Assembly: GCA_018292915.2 (NCBI GenBank)
Contig: JACVVK020000396.1
Span: 355,001-419,000 of the forward strand
Source: Batillaria attramentaria
Lineage: Eukaryota > Mollusca > Gastropoda > Batillariidae
DNA: 64,000 nucleotides
Direction of reading: 5' to 3'
Shown: piece by piece, positions 1 through 11,734 of the stretch
Layout of the letters: each line of letters starts with the position of its first letter
How positions within the stretch are numbered: position 1 is the first letter of the stretch
The notes under the pieces: generated by a model
The model's database searches: none
What the model was told of the DNA's origin: nothing
The model's input: only the letters and a program-made list of their open reading frames with translations
Made by a program: the position numbers and the translations under genes

Positions 1-616
1 TCTCCTTTTCAAAACGAAACACCGAAATTTTGTAAAGGAGGCCAAATAACACAACAAAAAACCCCTGCAACAGCTGCACGACATGCCCCTTTGAATTCTC
101 CCTAAAGAAAAAGATGCAATTTAGAAATAGTATCTTGGGAGGGGTGGGAGGTTTAGGTTTTCTTCTCTTTGTTTGGTTTTGTTTGTTTTCTTTTCCCGAA
201 CATGATGTTATGCTGTTAGGATAGTTGCTAGGGCCGGAATACCAAGGTGGTTTTCTATTCATGTTTGTTGCTGGAAAAAACATAGGTGTGACGAAAATCT
301 CTTTTAATCATCACTTTCATTCGCTGAAATGACGGCGCGAGAGCTCTGCCGTTCAACAGCTGCAGGACGAACACTAAACAAGTTAGTGAGGTTGTTGTTG
401 GAAAATTGGGTCTATTATGAACATTTTGCCGGGTTAAACGCAAGAGAATTTTAGAATGTCACAAATACCTGTTTGTACAGTAATGTAGCAGAGGCACACA
501 CTAGATGCTTGTCGGTTCACAACTATTTCTGTATTTCAAAGGAGAATAAGCACATGCCGTACAGAGACAAACAGCGACTGCATGTTGCAACTTGACATGT
601 TCAAGAGAAGATTGCT
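1..616. other. Non-coding flank downstream of the first receptor gene
   Basis: This stretch lies 3' of the stop codon of the minus-strand gene at 617-4769. I see no exon, transposon or clear polyadenylation signal in it; short open frames here have no recognisable domain. It probably holds that gene's 3' UTR and intergenic DNA. Confidence 0.4.
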
Positions 617-792
617 TTAACACTGATCGCCTATTTCTGGTGCAGTTCCCGACAATGGTCTGTCGCAGCCGTCCTCTTGTGCATTATTATTCGCGTCTTC
701 ATGCTGGAACATCTTTTCGATCATGGCAGGTCTGACATAAATTGCAAACGAGAAAATCAATAAAGCAAAGTTATCATACTTATCCGATGTCC

Positions 793-850
<58 letters not shown>

Positions 851-2601
851 GGAAAAAGAAAGAAGCTATTGTCCAATAAATATATCAAATAACAAGGTTT
901 GGAATAGAAACAAGGAGGAACGGCCCCGTCCTACAAAGTTGTTTCTCCAAATTTCATTTTATTTTGTCTGTTTTGTTGTTATTGTTGCCGGTTCTCCCCT
1001 CTCCATGTTCTACCAATGACACTAGATCCTCTACGACCTCGACCGATTAGTCACGTGACTGGGGGTGGGGGCCGGGTGGGGGGAGAGCGAGAGAGAGAGA
1101 GAGTGGGTGGGTGGGTGTTTAGGAGTTTAACGTCCTTTTCCACCACGTAAGGGTGATATCAAAGACGGGGCAACGAGAGAAAGGCCAGCACAAATATTTG
1201 GCCCAAGCCGGGATTCGAACTCTCGACCCGAGCATTGAAAGTCCAACGCTCTACCATTCGGCTCCCCTGGCTCCCCAGAGAGATGATGAAACGTTTTTTA
1301 TTCAGGATAGAGCATTTAGGCATTGCTGCCTATCTTACATGCTGTCCTGCTATTCTACATTAAAGGGTATTGAGAAAAAAAATCAAAACAAACAAACAAA
1401 CAATAAAAAAGTTTAAAAAAAAAAAGAAGTATAAACTATCTAGGGGAAATACAGGAGAAAATAATACACACGATAAACAAATCAAAACATACGTGGCATG
1501 TGCTGATGATACTGGCTGTATGCCAAGTAAGAAATTTACAGTCGTCTCTAATATTGCAAAACATGTATGTAACACATTTCTATATATATCGTCAGATAAG
1601 CGTATCGTGTAGAATTTGTTTGAAGTTTATGAATTTGGAGAGAGAGAGACGTCAGTTCCGTGAACTAAACATCTGACGTCAGCCTCAGGCAGGTCGTCAT
1701 ACACAGACGGAGAGATGACGTCAGTTCCGCGAACTAAACATTTTGACGTCAGCCTCTAGCACTGCGATCGTCTGAGAAAGCTTGTTTATGTCTTGTGATT
1801 TCCCTGTTGGCTTTGTGGCTTCCCCGACTGAATTATTTTTTACATGAAATCTGGAAGATCTAGAGGGCTAGTGAAATGCCGGAGGCAGTGACGATACTTG
1901 CTTATTTTGTCTGTGAACTAAGCGTTTGACGTCAGCTTCACACTGGTGGTATGACAGATGATGCTTGTGCATGTCTTGTAATTTCCCTGTTGCTTTTGTG
2001 ACTTCCCTGGCTGAATTAATTTTTACATAAAATCTGGAAGATCTAGAGGGCTGGTGAAACATGGACTAGAATACCTTGTATTGTACTTATGAAATCGAAA
2101 ATTTGGAACTCTTTTGACCGGTGCTTTTCGCAGAAACTTGAAAAAGTTATGTTTATCTAAAAGTTCAGTTATTCTAAATGCTAAAGCTATAATAGTGCAG
2201 TAGTTCCTGTCATATGTGCAGTTGTCACACTAGACAAAAACGCCGGGATGATACGTAATTTGCAGTAGTCTTTTCATAGATATTTGATCTTATGTGCAAA
2301 CCACCCCTACCTCGAAAATATTTTTTTTTACACAAAACCAGTTAGAGCTACAGAGCTGTAGCACGAATACAGGCAGTGTGATTGGGTGATCTTCCAAAGT
2401 CTAGAAAATGAAGGAATTTGAACAACTTTTTCGAAAAAGTTCGTAACACGACCGAGTTTTAAAAATCGGCGATAACTCTTCTGAAAATGCGGCAGGCTAA
2501 AAATCGTGAAAGGTAGGTCTGGAGAAGGTGATTTCCCATTTATCTCAAAGTAAAAAGGCCCCCATCGAGGTGGTTTAGGAGATAGCCATCATTACATCCG
2601 T

Positions 2602-2647
<46 letters not shown>

Positions 2648-3330
2648 ACGTCTCACAACTCCCGCCAAAAAGAACGCAGCACCATAGTGTGCACGTCAAG
2701 TGTCTATGACGCAGGTTTCGTTACGTCACTATGTGCGTGAAAGTATTATTGTGTGGAGAAACGTCACAGTCTTGTTTTGTATCACTGAAACTTGCTGCTG
2801 CGCGCAGCAAAATCTGCCCCGTCTCATAAAGTTGTTTCTCTATAGAGAAACAACTTAAAAAGAGCGTTTTGGAGAACAGAGAGAGAGAGAGAGAGGTTAT
2901 TGTCTCGGAGAACATGCGATGAATCTACTGACAGCAAGTACCAGAGAACAATAACGAACTTTGTAACTACAAATGTACCTGAGTTCTGGGATCGCAAATA
3001 CAAGAATAAAGATGACCGCGGCAGCAAATACCAAGGTGGCGAAGACTGTAGCAATAATGGCAATCATCTTGCCATGTCTGTCATTGGGGTAACTCCCTTT
3101 TGAATGAATTTAAAAAAAAAAGGGAAATTCCATAATATATTCCATAACAAAAAATCATAGCTATTTTCTTGTCAGGACAATGTACACGTACCTAATTGTT
3201 ACCAAAATACTAAGTAAGGCGGTAAGAACCACAGTCCCAAACTCGTAAGCTTCAACCTAATGTTAATGTATGTGTTACAGATATGTACACCTACACAATA
3301 CAGTGAATATCGCTGATAGAGATACAGCTC

Positions 3331-3375
<45 letters not shown>

Positions 3376-3381
3376 ACACGG

Positions 3382-3444
<63 letters not shown>

Positions 3445-4769
3445 GTTCGTTGTTTCCGTGGTATTCGGGGTTGGTGTATCCGGTAGGTTTGTCTGCCGGT
3501 CGTCATCTGTTTGCAATGAAATGAAAACACTTGATTATGTAAAAACAATTTTGAAAGAGAATAAACGCGGTTATTTAGGATAATACATATCTAAAGCACA
3601 TCCTGACATCACACCAAGGTACAGCAAATTAAGAACGATTGTCACATATTAAAAAAAATCATTAAAATTACTTTTCATTAAAACTAATGTAAACTTAATA
3701 GTAAATTTGCACATCCCATTGTCGGGTGTAAACTATCTAAATACAAACAGCAACTATACTGACCAGTCAGGATACAAAAGTTTGTCTGAACTAATCTTTT
3801 TTGTGTGGTGACTTGGCACAGGTATTTGCCCTCAGTGTCTTTGGATACCGTGTCAACAAGGATCGTGAAGTCCCTGGACACGTCTCCATTCCGACGGTAG
3901 CCATCTCTCTCGATACAAGTGAACCCTTTACTTTCAAACCAATAGCATCCCAATACTTCTTCTGTGGAAGAAACAACAACATAATATTGTACCTTTTCAT
4001 TGTAGTTCATATGAAATATCTGAATTGAAAGATAAGGCAAACACAGTCTTAACACGGATACACTAAAGTACAATTTATGTCATGCACAAAATTTCTTTTG
4101 TCAACTCCATCAAGCCACTAACTAACTCTGTACTTTCAAAAGTTGAACCTGTAGTTGAAAAGTTGTTATAAAATATGCCGTCTTGGAACATTTGAAAAAG
4201 AAAAAAGGACCTTGCAAGACACAAACCTGCACGTGGATCCGATCCAGTTATGTTGTATCGCTGAACGTAGATGCCATCAACGTTTCTTGATTTGTTAAGG
4301 TCCTCAGTGAAGTGGCAGGTTATTGTGACTGACTTCTCTATGTTATTCACACTGCAGGACGTCACCAGAATAGGCAAGGCTGGCAAACAATAAATTAAGA
4401 TATACGGAAGAAATTTAATAATAGTAGTAATAAAAATATAATAATAATAATAATAATAATAATAGATACGGAAGAAATTTTCGTCCTATAAGGTGCTACC
4501 GGCAACGAGGTACATACCCAACCGACGCCTTTGATTGTACTGTTGCCACTTGTACTGCGTGTAAACAGCCGAGAGACAGAAAATAACTGCACTTTCTTTC
4601 CCATGTATAAAAGATGTAGTGCGCAGACAGATACACGCTTAGAAAGAGAGATTCTGCAAATGATTCTGCAATACTTTTAACTTTCCCTCTCGGCATATGT
4701 ACCATTTGAATGTGCCATGGTCCACAGCAAAGCAGACAAAGCAATGCGCCCTGCTATATTAGGGTCCAT
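617..4769 (-). CDS. Ig-like domain transmembrane receptor with short tail (gene 1 of cluster)
   Basis: Six coding exons on the minus strand: 4769-4703, 4379-4227, 3961-3764, 3506-3444, 3096-2979 and 731-617. They total 714 nt (237 residues plus stop) and stay in frame across every join. Exon 1 gives a signal peptide starting MDPNIAGR; a UTR splice acceptor lies just before the ATG. Exons 2 and 3 each encode half of one V-like Ig domain: first half with TITCHF, second half with GCYWF and the F-strand motif DTEGKYLCQV. Exon 4 is a 21-residue Thr/Pro stalk. Exon 5 carries a hydrophobic TM segment beginning MIAIIATVFA. Exon 6 is a 38-residue acidic tail with no tyrosine, so it should not signal through SH2 motifs. 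Introns are phase 1 except the last (phase 2). That last intron is 2.2 kb and full of repeats, so the tail exon is the least certain part. If it is not used, read-through of exon 5 stops after about 27 more residues. A cell-surface recognition role is inferred. Confidence 0.7.
795..847. repeat. (CA)n microsatellite in the last intron of gene 1
   Basis: An uninterrupted dinucleotide run about 60 nt upstream (in gene sense) of the tail-exon acceptor at 732. Confidence 0.95.
1105..1278 (-). repeat. tRNA-derived SINE, family A, copy 1
   Basis: Read on the minus strand, a tRNA-like head with A box (GAATGGTAGAGCG) and B box (GTTCGAATCCCGG) is followed by a body ending in a GTGGTGGAAAAGGACG-type block. 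The same element recurs at 17434-17600 and 27064-27202. It lies in the last intron of gene 1. Confidence 0.75.
1281..1650 (-). mobile_element. 3' end fragment of a non-LTR retrotransposon
   Basis: This block is nearly identical to 48490-48860, where the adjoining sequence encodes the C-terminal part of a LINE reverse-transcriptase protein on the minus strand. Here only the 3' end and the A/T-rich tail region are present, so it is a 5'-truncated copy. Confidence 0.6.
1640..2860 (-). repeat. Dispersed repeat with TGACGTCA motifs and a 28-bp palindrome, copy 1
   Basis: This about 1.2-kb block matches 38210-39400 in inverted orientation, and parts of it match 19150-19530 and 22770-23000. One end has four TGACGTCA palindromes (1674, 1716, 1744, 1927) in a loosely tandem subrepeat containing GAACTAAACAT. 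The other end has a perfect 28-bp palindrome at 2829-2856 centred on TATA. A (CA)n tract (2603-2641) is internal. No coding capacity was seen, so it is probably a non-autonomous element. Confidence 0.65.
3332..3443. repeat. (CA)n tract abutting a splice donor
   Basis: On the minus strand this is a (GT)n run that starts exactly at the donor of the stalk exon of gene 1 (exon ends at 3444, intron begins GTGTGTGT). Short interruptions occur near 3370-3382. Confidence 0.95.
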
Positions 4770-4800
4770 TATCTGCAACAACAAAAAATTCTCAAGATTC

Positions 4801-4941
4801 ATTACATCTCTCTCTCTCTCCCTCTCTCTCTCTCTAGCCGCGAATTAGTCTTTGTGGCTTGCGCGGCTTTAAGCCTTAAAAACTCTCTCTCTCTCTCTCT
4901 AGCCGCGAATTAGTCTTTGTGGCTTACGCGGCTTTAAGCCT

Positions 4942-4998
<57 letters not shown>
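4801..4998. repeat. (TC)n tract with a duplicated unit of about 75 bp
   Basis: Two near-identical units starting AGCCGCGAATTAGTCTTTG (about 4838 and 4902) alternate with CT-rich runs. A diverged third unit lies at 44043-44090 beside an exon of gene 4, so the unit is a dispersed sequence. It sits just upstream of the first coding exon of gene 1. Confidence 0.7.
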
Positions 4999-4999
<1 letters not shown>

Positions 5000-5000
<1 letters not shown>

Positions 5001-7144
5001 GCTTTACACATCATTTTATGGGTTTTTTTTACTGTGCTATTCACGAATAACAGTGAAAACACAGATATTTTATGAAAAAAGAGACAACGAAAAGCGATGC
5101 ATGCAGTTACCATATCCTGCATCAGCAAAGAAAAGGCAATGTGTTTCATGATTGTAACATGCAATGAAACAAACTGAGAGGAGAAAGGGAGGCAAACGGA
5201 GTGCTGGCCTACGACTAAGGCGTACGTTTCACTAACAAATAGCTCTTTCTTACCTCGTATTAGGCCTCGGAAAAACCTGACATAAATGTGCCACTCAGTA
5301 CGACGGGTGGTCATTTGTTGCCCTATTGCTGCTGGCGCTGATGCTGGTGTTACTGCATCAAAGTGCCAGACTGTCTGCACACAATGAGACACACAATACC
5401 TGTTTTGTTTAAGCTGGGGCACGTAATACCCCTACCATTGTGGGTACAATACACTGTTTTCACGTCAGAGCACTTAATTATTCCTACTTTGTAAGGTCCT
5501 AACTACAGTGATAGGTAACAGAAGGTGACTTGTTCCTGTTATTGACACTGCTTCTAGTTTGCCTGGGCAGACCACATATGCTACAAATCTGAAGCGCAAG
5601 CCCCCCCCCCCCCAGCCCCCCCCCCCCCCCCCTCCCCAGCACCCCCCCCCCCCCCCTCAAAAAAAAAAAAACCCACAAAAAATAACATACAAAAACGAAA
5701 AACCAAACAAAGGAACAAAACAACATCACCACCTACAACAACAGTAACAACAACAACAACAACAACAACGTGCACACAGTGGTCAGAAATCACCATTAAA
5801 CTGTCACTGAATATAACCAGCTAGTGTTCGCTTCGAAGGGAAGTAGACAGACTTCTCTTATCTACAGCACGTTCCAAGCGGAAAGCCCTCTGCTAGTCTG
5901 GTTTGAAGCAGGCACAAACAAAAGGAGTAAAGTTTCCATCAAACCTGATATCGAATTTCACGTTTCACAAGCCCTCCAAGGTTGGTATCCCGTTTGATTT
6001 GCTCATAGCACGAGACAGGTGAACATTGGACTTACACCAAACCAAACCAAACCAAACCAAAAAAAAAAAAAAAAAAAAAAAAAAAACATGGAAATGCAAT
6101 CGGAGAGCTTAATACTGATAAGCCTACGTCTTGATAAACACAAGCCATGGGGAAAATATTCAGAGTTAATTTCTAGTTAATATTATGTTCGAAGGTGAGC
6201 AGCAGGCCCTAGGTATCGATTGAAACAGATTCCAAATAAAGAAGAAAACAGAGTGGGGAACATTACGCAGAAAAAAAGTAACTTTGGGCATGTCACTCGC
6301 GATTGCATTTAGTGTATATTTCTATTACACTAGAACAGAAGATTTTCAATCACTGAAACGCCACGTGATCCAATAACATAGTTTATTATTTGAACGGCGA
6401 ACATTAAGGGCTCAGATTCACCAGGTCATTACTATCGAACACTGGTGACAAGGACTAGGCATACACAGTATGTAAGGAAAAGCCCTGCAGGGGCGCCAAA
6501 ACGGGGGGAGGGGGGGAGTATCTTTTTGCCCCCCCCCCCCCCCCGGGAAAATCAGGTGACTATGGCAAGGGGGGGGGGGGCAAAGCCATGGTCTTGCCCC
6601 CCCCCCCCCTTCCCCTACCCCTCTCTTGCCTTTGCACAGCCACCTTGCCTAAAAATACAACAGCAACAACACATAAACGGTAACTTTTCAAAAACAACAA
6701 CAACAACCACCTCAATTTGCGTGTGTAAGAAAAAGCGCCTCAAGCCATCATTTCATGTCCGTCTATATCTGCTCGTGATCACTTTCGCGGCCATTCGGCT
6801 ATACTTTAGTTTTGAGCCGACCTTTTCCGTTCCCCCCACCCCCCTCTGAGATTCTGCCCCCCCCCCACCCCCCTCCCCCCAACATCCTCCGGCGCCCCTG
6901 CCCTGTATAATAACAGGAAGGCGAGACTAGTACACTAGCACAGTTTTGGGTGGCGGGTACACACACTGCTTTCAGCTTTTCAAAGGAGGAAATATTATTG
7001 TGCCACACACGCCCGAATGTTAACAGGAAACAAGTGAGATTATTATCGATAAATACGAATAAGTAAACTATCTTGGAAGGTTTCGAGTGACGGCAAACTC
7101 GGTAATAACATCAGACTAGAAAACAGCCATAGCTGCCTAGCAGC
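5000..7144. other. Intergenic region between divergent genes 1 and 2
   Basis: The two start codons lie at 4769 (-) and 7145 (+), so this interval should contain both promoters. It holds C-rich and G-rich homopolymer tracts (5598-5660 and 6500-6890), an A-tract at 6061-6086 and CAA repeats near 5745-5770. Blocks at 6480-6500 and 6885-6905 carry inverted copies of GGGGCGCC-type sequence, so 6480-6905 may be one element. I see no convincing coding exon or core promoter motif. Confidence 0.5.
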
Positions 7145-9863
7145 ATGAAAATCAAAGTGTTTCTTCATTTATTGGATTTATTGGAGTTCTTCTTTTGCGT
7201 CACTGCTTCACCACAACCATGTGAGTTGCCATAGGTCTATTATTGTGTCTTTCTCAAATGTTTTTCTTCAGAGGAGAGCGGTTAAAGGAAAATGTCCTAA
7301 AGGGTTTTGGCTGATTTCCCCTGACTGAACCTAGAGTTGTACATGGTCAAGTGCGTGAAAGTGCACTGACTGTAAAAGTGATTATGGGTACTAGGGAAAC
7401 TATGGGTACTAAGGAAATTTCCGTTTTACATTTTATGGTGTATTTTCATGCTTAGAAACTTCTGTACGTGGGAAGTGTACATTAAATTGTTTCTCCTGTT
7501 CATATTCAGTGAATTTAGTGTGACTAAATGTAGCACCAATGGTGCTGATGTGGCACAACTCAAAATTAATATTCATTTTGTATAAACTGCATAAAATGTC
7601 TTGCATTCAGATGAAAACGTTTTAGAAATGTTTTCTAATCTTAGGTGCGCATTTCGACTTTCCGACTGTCAACGATTCGTTGGTGATGGCAGAGGAGAAC
7701 AGCACAATAATCTTGCCTTTCCAACTGAAAAAGGAGAACACGTGCAGGATGCAAGATGAGTATATCTTAAAAGTATCTCGAATAGCTAACTTAACACATG
7801 TACAGTGCACTATTCTACAACAGAACACAACCTGTTTATATCCCGGTCGTGCAGCTAAGTGCATGTGTACGGACAAGCCTGGGATGTACCGACTAAGTCA
7901 CAAAGCTAACCGACTTGACAACGCTGTATGGGAATGGTTTTCCAGCAACGAGAAGATAAAACCAAGAAGTTTGCGCTTCAATGTCTCATGTGAGTGACGA
8001 AGTATGAAACGATGGGAAGTAATTGTGGTATTTGAATGTGATGTGTCAACCACCTCAGCGTGTATGAACAAAATTTGTACATGATTTAAATTGAATGTGC
8101 TCACGAAAATTCCACACAATACCCAAACCTACCTTACCCTACCCTATCCGCCCCTCCCACCCTACCCCACCCTACCATACCATACCATACCATACCATAC
8201 CATACCATGTACATGCAACAGAAATACAATTTAAATTATTCTCTAAAGGCATTTGGTATTTATAGTTCTTGTTTTATTTAAGAAAACACGTTCATGTGTG
8301 AACGCAGTCACGAATGCTAGCGCACAAACACAAACACATCAAAGGGCAACAGAAATTGTAAACAGACAACAAATGAGTAGATATAGAATATCATAAAACA
8401 AGGAACCACGGAATGATTACATTGTAGTCACTGGCAGTGGGACAATTTCCTTTCTGATTTTTTTTAGACTATAGATATGAGACTCTCACACCAATATGGA
8501 TAATGAGGTCTGATAATTTGTAAGCAGTCCACCACAATACCAGTAACTTGCATTGCATACATATACGTCTAACACTCCTAGATAATGATCAACTTCCAAG
8601 TGACAATAGCAATATACTGTACATGTACAAGGTAAGTACAGGGAGCCCACTGCCTACGGTAAGGCTGGAGTTCTGACATTTCAAGCTTCATTTTAGAAAG
8701 GATATGCGGAGCATACACCCATTTCAAATTTCACATTGAATTTTCTTTGGATCAGCACATATTGTATACATACTCAATCACTGTAATTAGAAAAGGGAAA
8801 TTGCGCAGCCTACCTGTTCCACAAATATCGTCGGTATGAATAGTTCTTCCGGGTCAACGGGTGAAAATGATTAGATCAACCTAAATGACTAGATCCACCT
8901 CTGCAATAGATAGACAGTGCTCTTTCACCTGTCTACTTTCTTATTTGCTATAGATGATTCCAGATTAAACTTCGGTTTGGTAAAAAAGGTTTTCACTTTC
9001 TTTCACAAGCCATTCTGTAATATTTATATGAATCCAGATCAGAGTCATACAAAGGGGATCAACTAACTTCCTTTTTTTAAAGTTGCCAAGTTCTGTGCAA
9101 ATGCCTCTTAATATTCGCATAGTTGGTCGTCCGTCCTACCCCTTGTCCCTTCCTCCCTCCGCCCTTGCGTAGCTGCCCAAAACACCCCGCCCTCTATTCC
9201 CGGAACAATTAATTCTCATGCATAATTTGTGACTTGCAGTTGAAAGCAATCAGCGTTTACACGCCGACTTGTCGAAAGACGAAAACGGGCTTTAGAAAAG
9301 GAACATTTACAAGAACTACATGTGAACGATTCTATGCAGAAGTGATATATCTTTTTTATTATTATTATGGCCTCAGCAGCAGAAGGGTAACTTTGCTGAC
9401 AAAGAACCTCTAACCCAGTATTTGATTTTATCGGGTCAGTGCGTTTTCACAATCCTTACAGCGAACGAATCACACCGCAGCTGTTGACCTAACATTCTAG
9501 TCATACCTATACTGGCAACATGCCAGAAACACTGTGTTCATATCCGCCTCGCCAGGACAAAAAATCCCCTCTCTTTGCACATTAACCGACTGCAGCTGTT
9601 ATCTAAATCGGTTTGTGGCAAGCACACGACCAGTTTAAAAAAGCACGGCTTATCATTTAAGTATGTAATGTTATCAGGAGATATGATTTCATAATTATGA
9701 CTAGGTAATGCATGCATGTACGTCAGGACAAGAACATGTCCAATTGCTATTGTTTATCTACTTCTAAATACACGCCGTGTGTACTGTTACACATATTTAC
9801 AAAACATGTCTGCTAAAACGGGCAGATCATTTGAAAACAGATTAAGGAAGACAGTGCGGCTCG

Positions 9864-9920
<57 letters not shown>

Positions 9921-10842
9921 CAAAGCTAACCTAGCCTCCAGTGAAGAAGATTATAAACCACTAGGAGGTCAACAAATTTGGACGTTGGCCTCGTAAAGTT
10001 GGTGGTACATGATGTTTATCCATGTGAGACGTTTGCTTTTTATCTGCAAACGTTCCTCCGCATTGCCTTGCTATTTTTGTGAATAACTTTGTCACTGTGA
10101 ACAATATTCGCAATACTCACGCCTCTTCTCCTTCCTAGACCCTCCACTCGTCAAAGAGCTCAGTTTAAGACACCCACAAGGAAGCGAGGTGCAGGCACCA
10201 GTGGATGAAAAGAGCACCATCCACGCTGTTTGCACTTGGAAGGATGGCAACCCACCGACGTCAGTTCGCTTGTATAATCGGCTTGGGGTCGAGATAGCCG
10301 CAGGTCGATACACTAGCGAAAAGTTTCGACACGTCATTCCGAAAGTGTACTGCATCGATGCTGGCACAATCCGATGTGAAGCACCGGGTTCAACTATAAA
10401 CAAAACTACGACTTTGTTGGTCAGGTGTACGTAAAACCACTGCATTGGGAAATAAATATGATAGTGATCAGAATGCAGAGAATTAATACCGAGCACACGA
10501 GTGTTAGTCTCCTTGCCTGGGATAATGATCTACCTAGGCGAATGCACCATTTTTGCATTATATGAAAGACCACACTTTGTCATTATTCTCGTGTTTTCGC
10601 GGAATTGATCAGGTTTGATTGTTTCTTTCGTAGTGCCTTCTCTTTGAAAAGAAATTACTTTATTTGGTAAGTTAAAATACACTGAAGGGCTGTATTTTGT
10701 TGTGTGCATTGGGCGAAAACAGTGGTTAGATCCTGAATGGAATCAGCTTCCTCTTATTCTAGTGAATTTCTGTCTTGTTTTTCTAACCCTTAATATCTGT
10801 GCTTTGTGATATATGAATTGGGATTTTCGATTCCACATACAT

Positions 10843-10911
<69 letters not shown>

Positions 10912-11663
10912 CTTTTCATTCTATGACTACACATTGATTTTCGCTAGTGATTTTCAGGTGCACCAGACATTGGCCCACCTTCTCTAAATGCACTACCAGT
11001 TATCTCAGGAAAAGACACCGAGCTGAGGTTCCTCATGCGAACACACACTTCCAAAGTTGACGAATGCTGGTTAATCCGAAAGGACTTTGGTCACAATTTC
11101 ACTACGGAAAAACAAAGTGGATATCACAAGAGAAGGAATTGTTCAAGGTGTTCATATCTTTCCGGAGAAGTTGTAGCATGGCAAAAGAGATAATACAAAA
11201 ACGAAAACAACCAACCAACCAACCAACAAAAAAACAAACAAACAAACAAACAAAAAAACAAACAAACAAACAAACGTACTGGTGTGTTTATATCAGCAAT
11301 GCAGATCATTTTAGCGATCGTGTATTTGTTTTATGATTGGTGAATTCAGTAGGAATTATCACAGAAAATAGTCGATAACCTTGAGCGTACTGATGCAAAT
11401 GGTGTGTATTTTAAGTGATGTGATACATTTGCTTTCCTCAGTTCCATTTTGCTTCACGGTTCCCCGCCTGACTTGAAATTGACCCTACTTCTGAAGAGCG
11501 TGGGGAAAGGTGATGAAGGCCACTGGACGCTGCAGCTAAGGAATGACGTCGGGTTGGGTCAGCTGGCCTTGCAGCTCGTGGTCGTTTCTGGAGGTATACC
11601 TGTCCTCTGCCGGCCTACCCCATGTTTCTCTATCTCTGTCTCAGTCTGTATGTCTCTCTCATT

Positions 11664-11734
<71 letters not shown>

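Noticed and set aside
617..844. Poly-Cys/Val and poly-Thr/His proteins read from (CA)n tracts across the window
   Set aside because: These frames are translations of microsatellites; only the part of 617-844 after the acceptor at 732 is kept, as the tail exon of gene 1.
4997..5422. A 141-residue minus-strand protein upstream of gene 1
   Set aside because: No domain or paralogous exon; it may include 5' UTR sequence of gene 1 but coding use is unsupported.
5580..5700. A proline/glycine-rich protein
   Set aside because: It comes from C and A homopolymer tracts in intergenic DNA.
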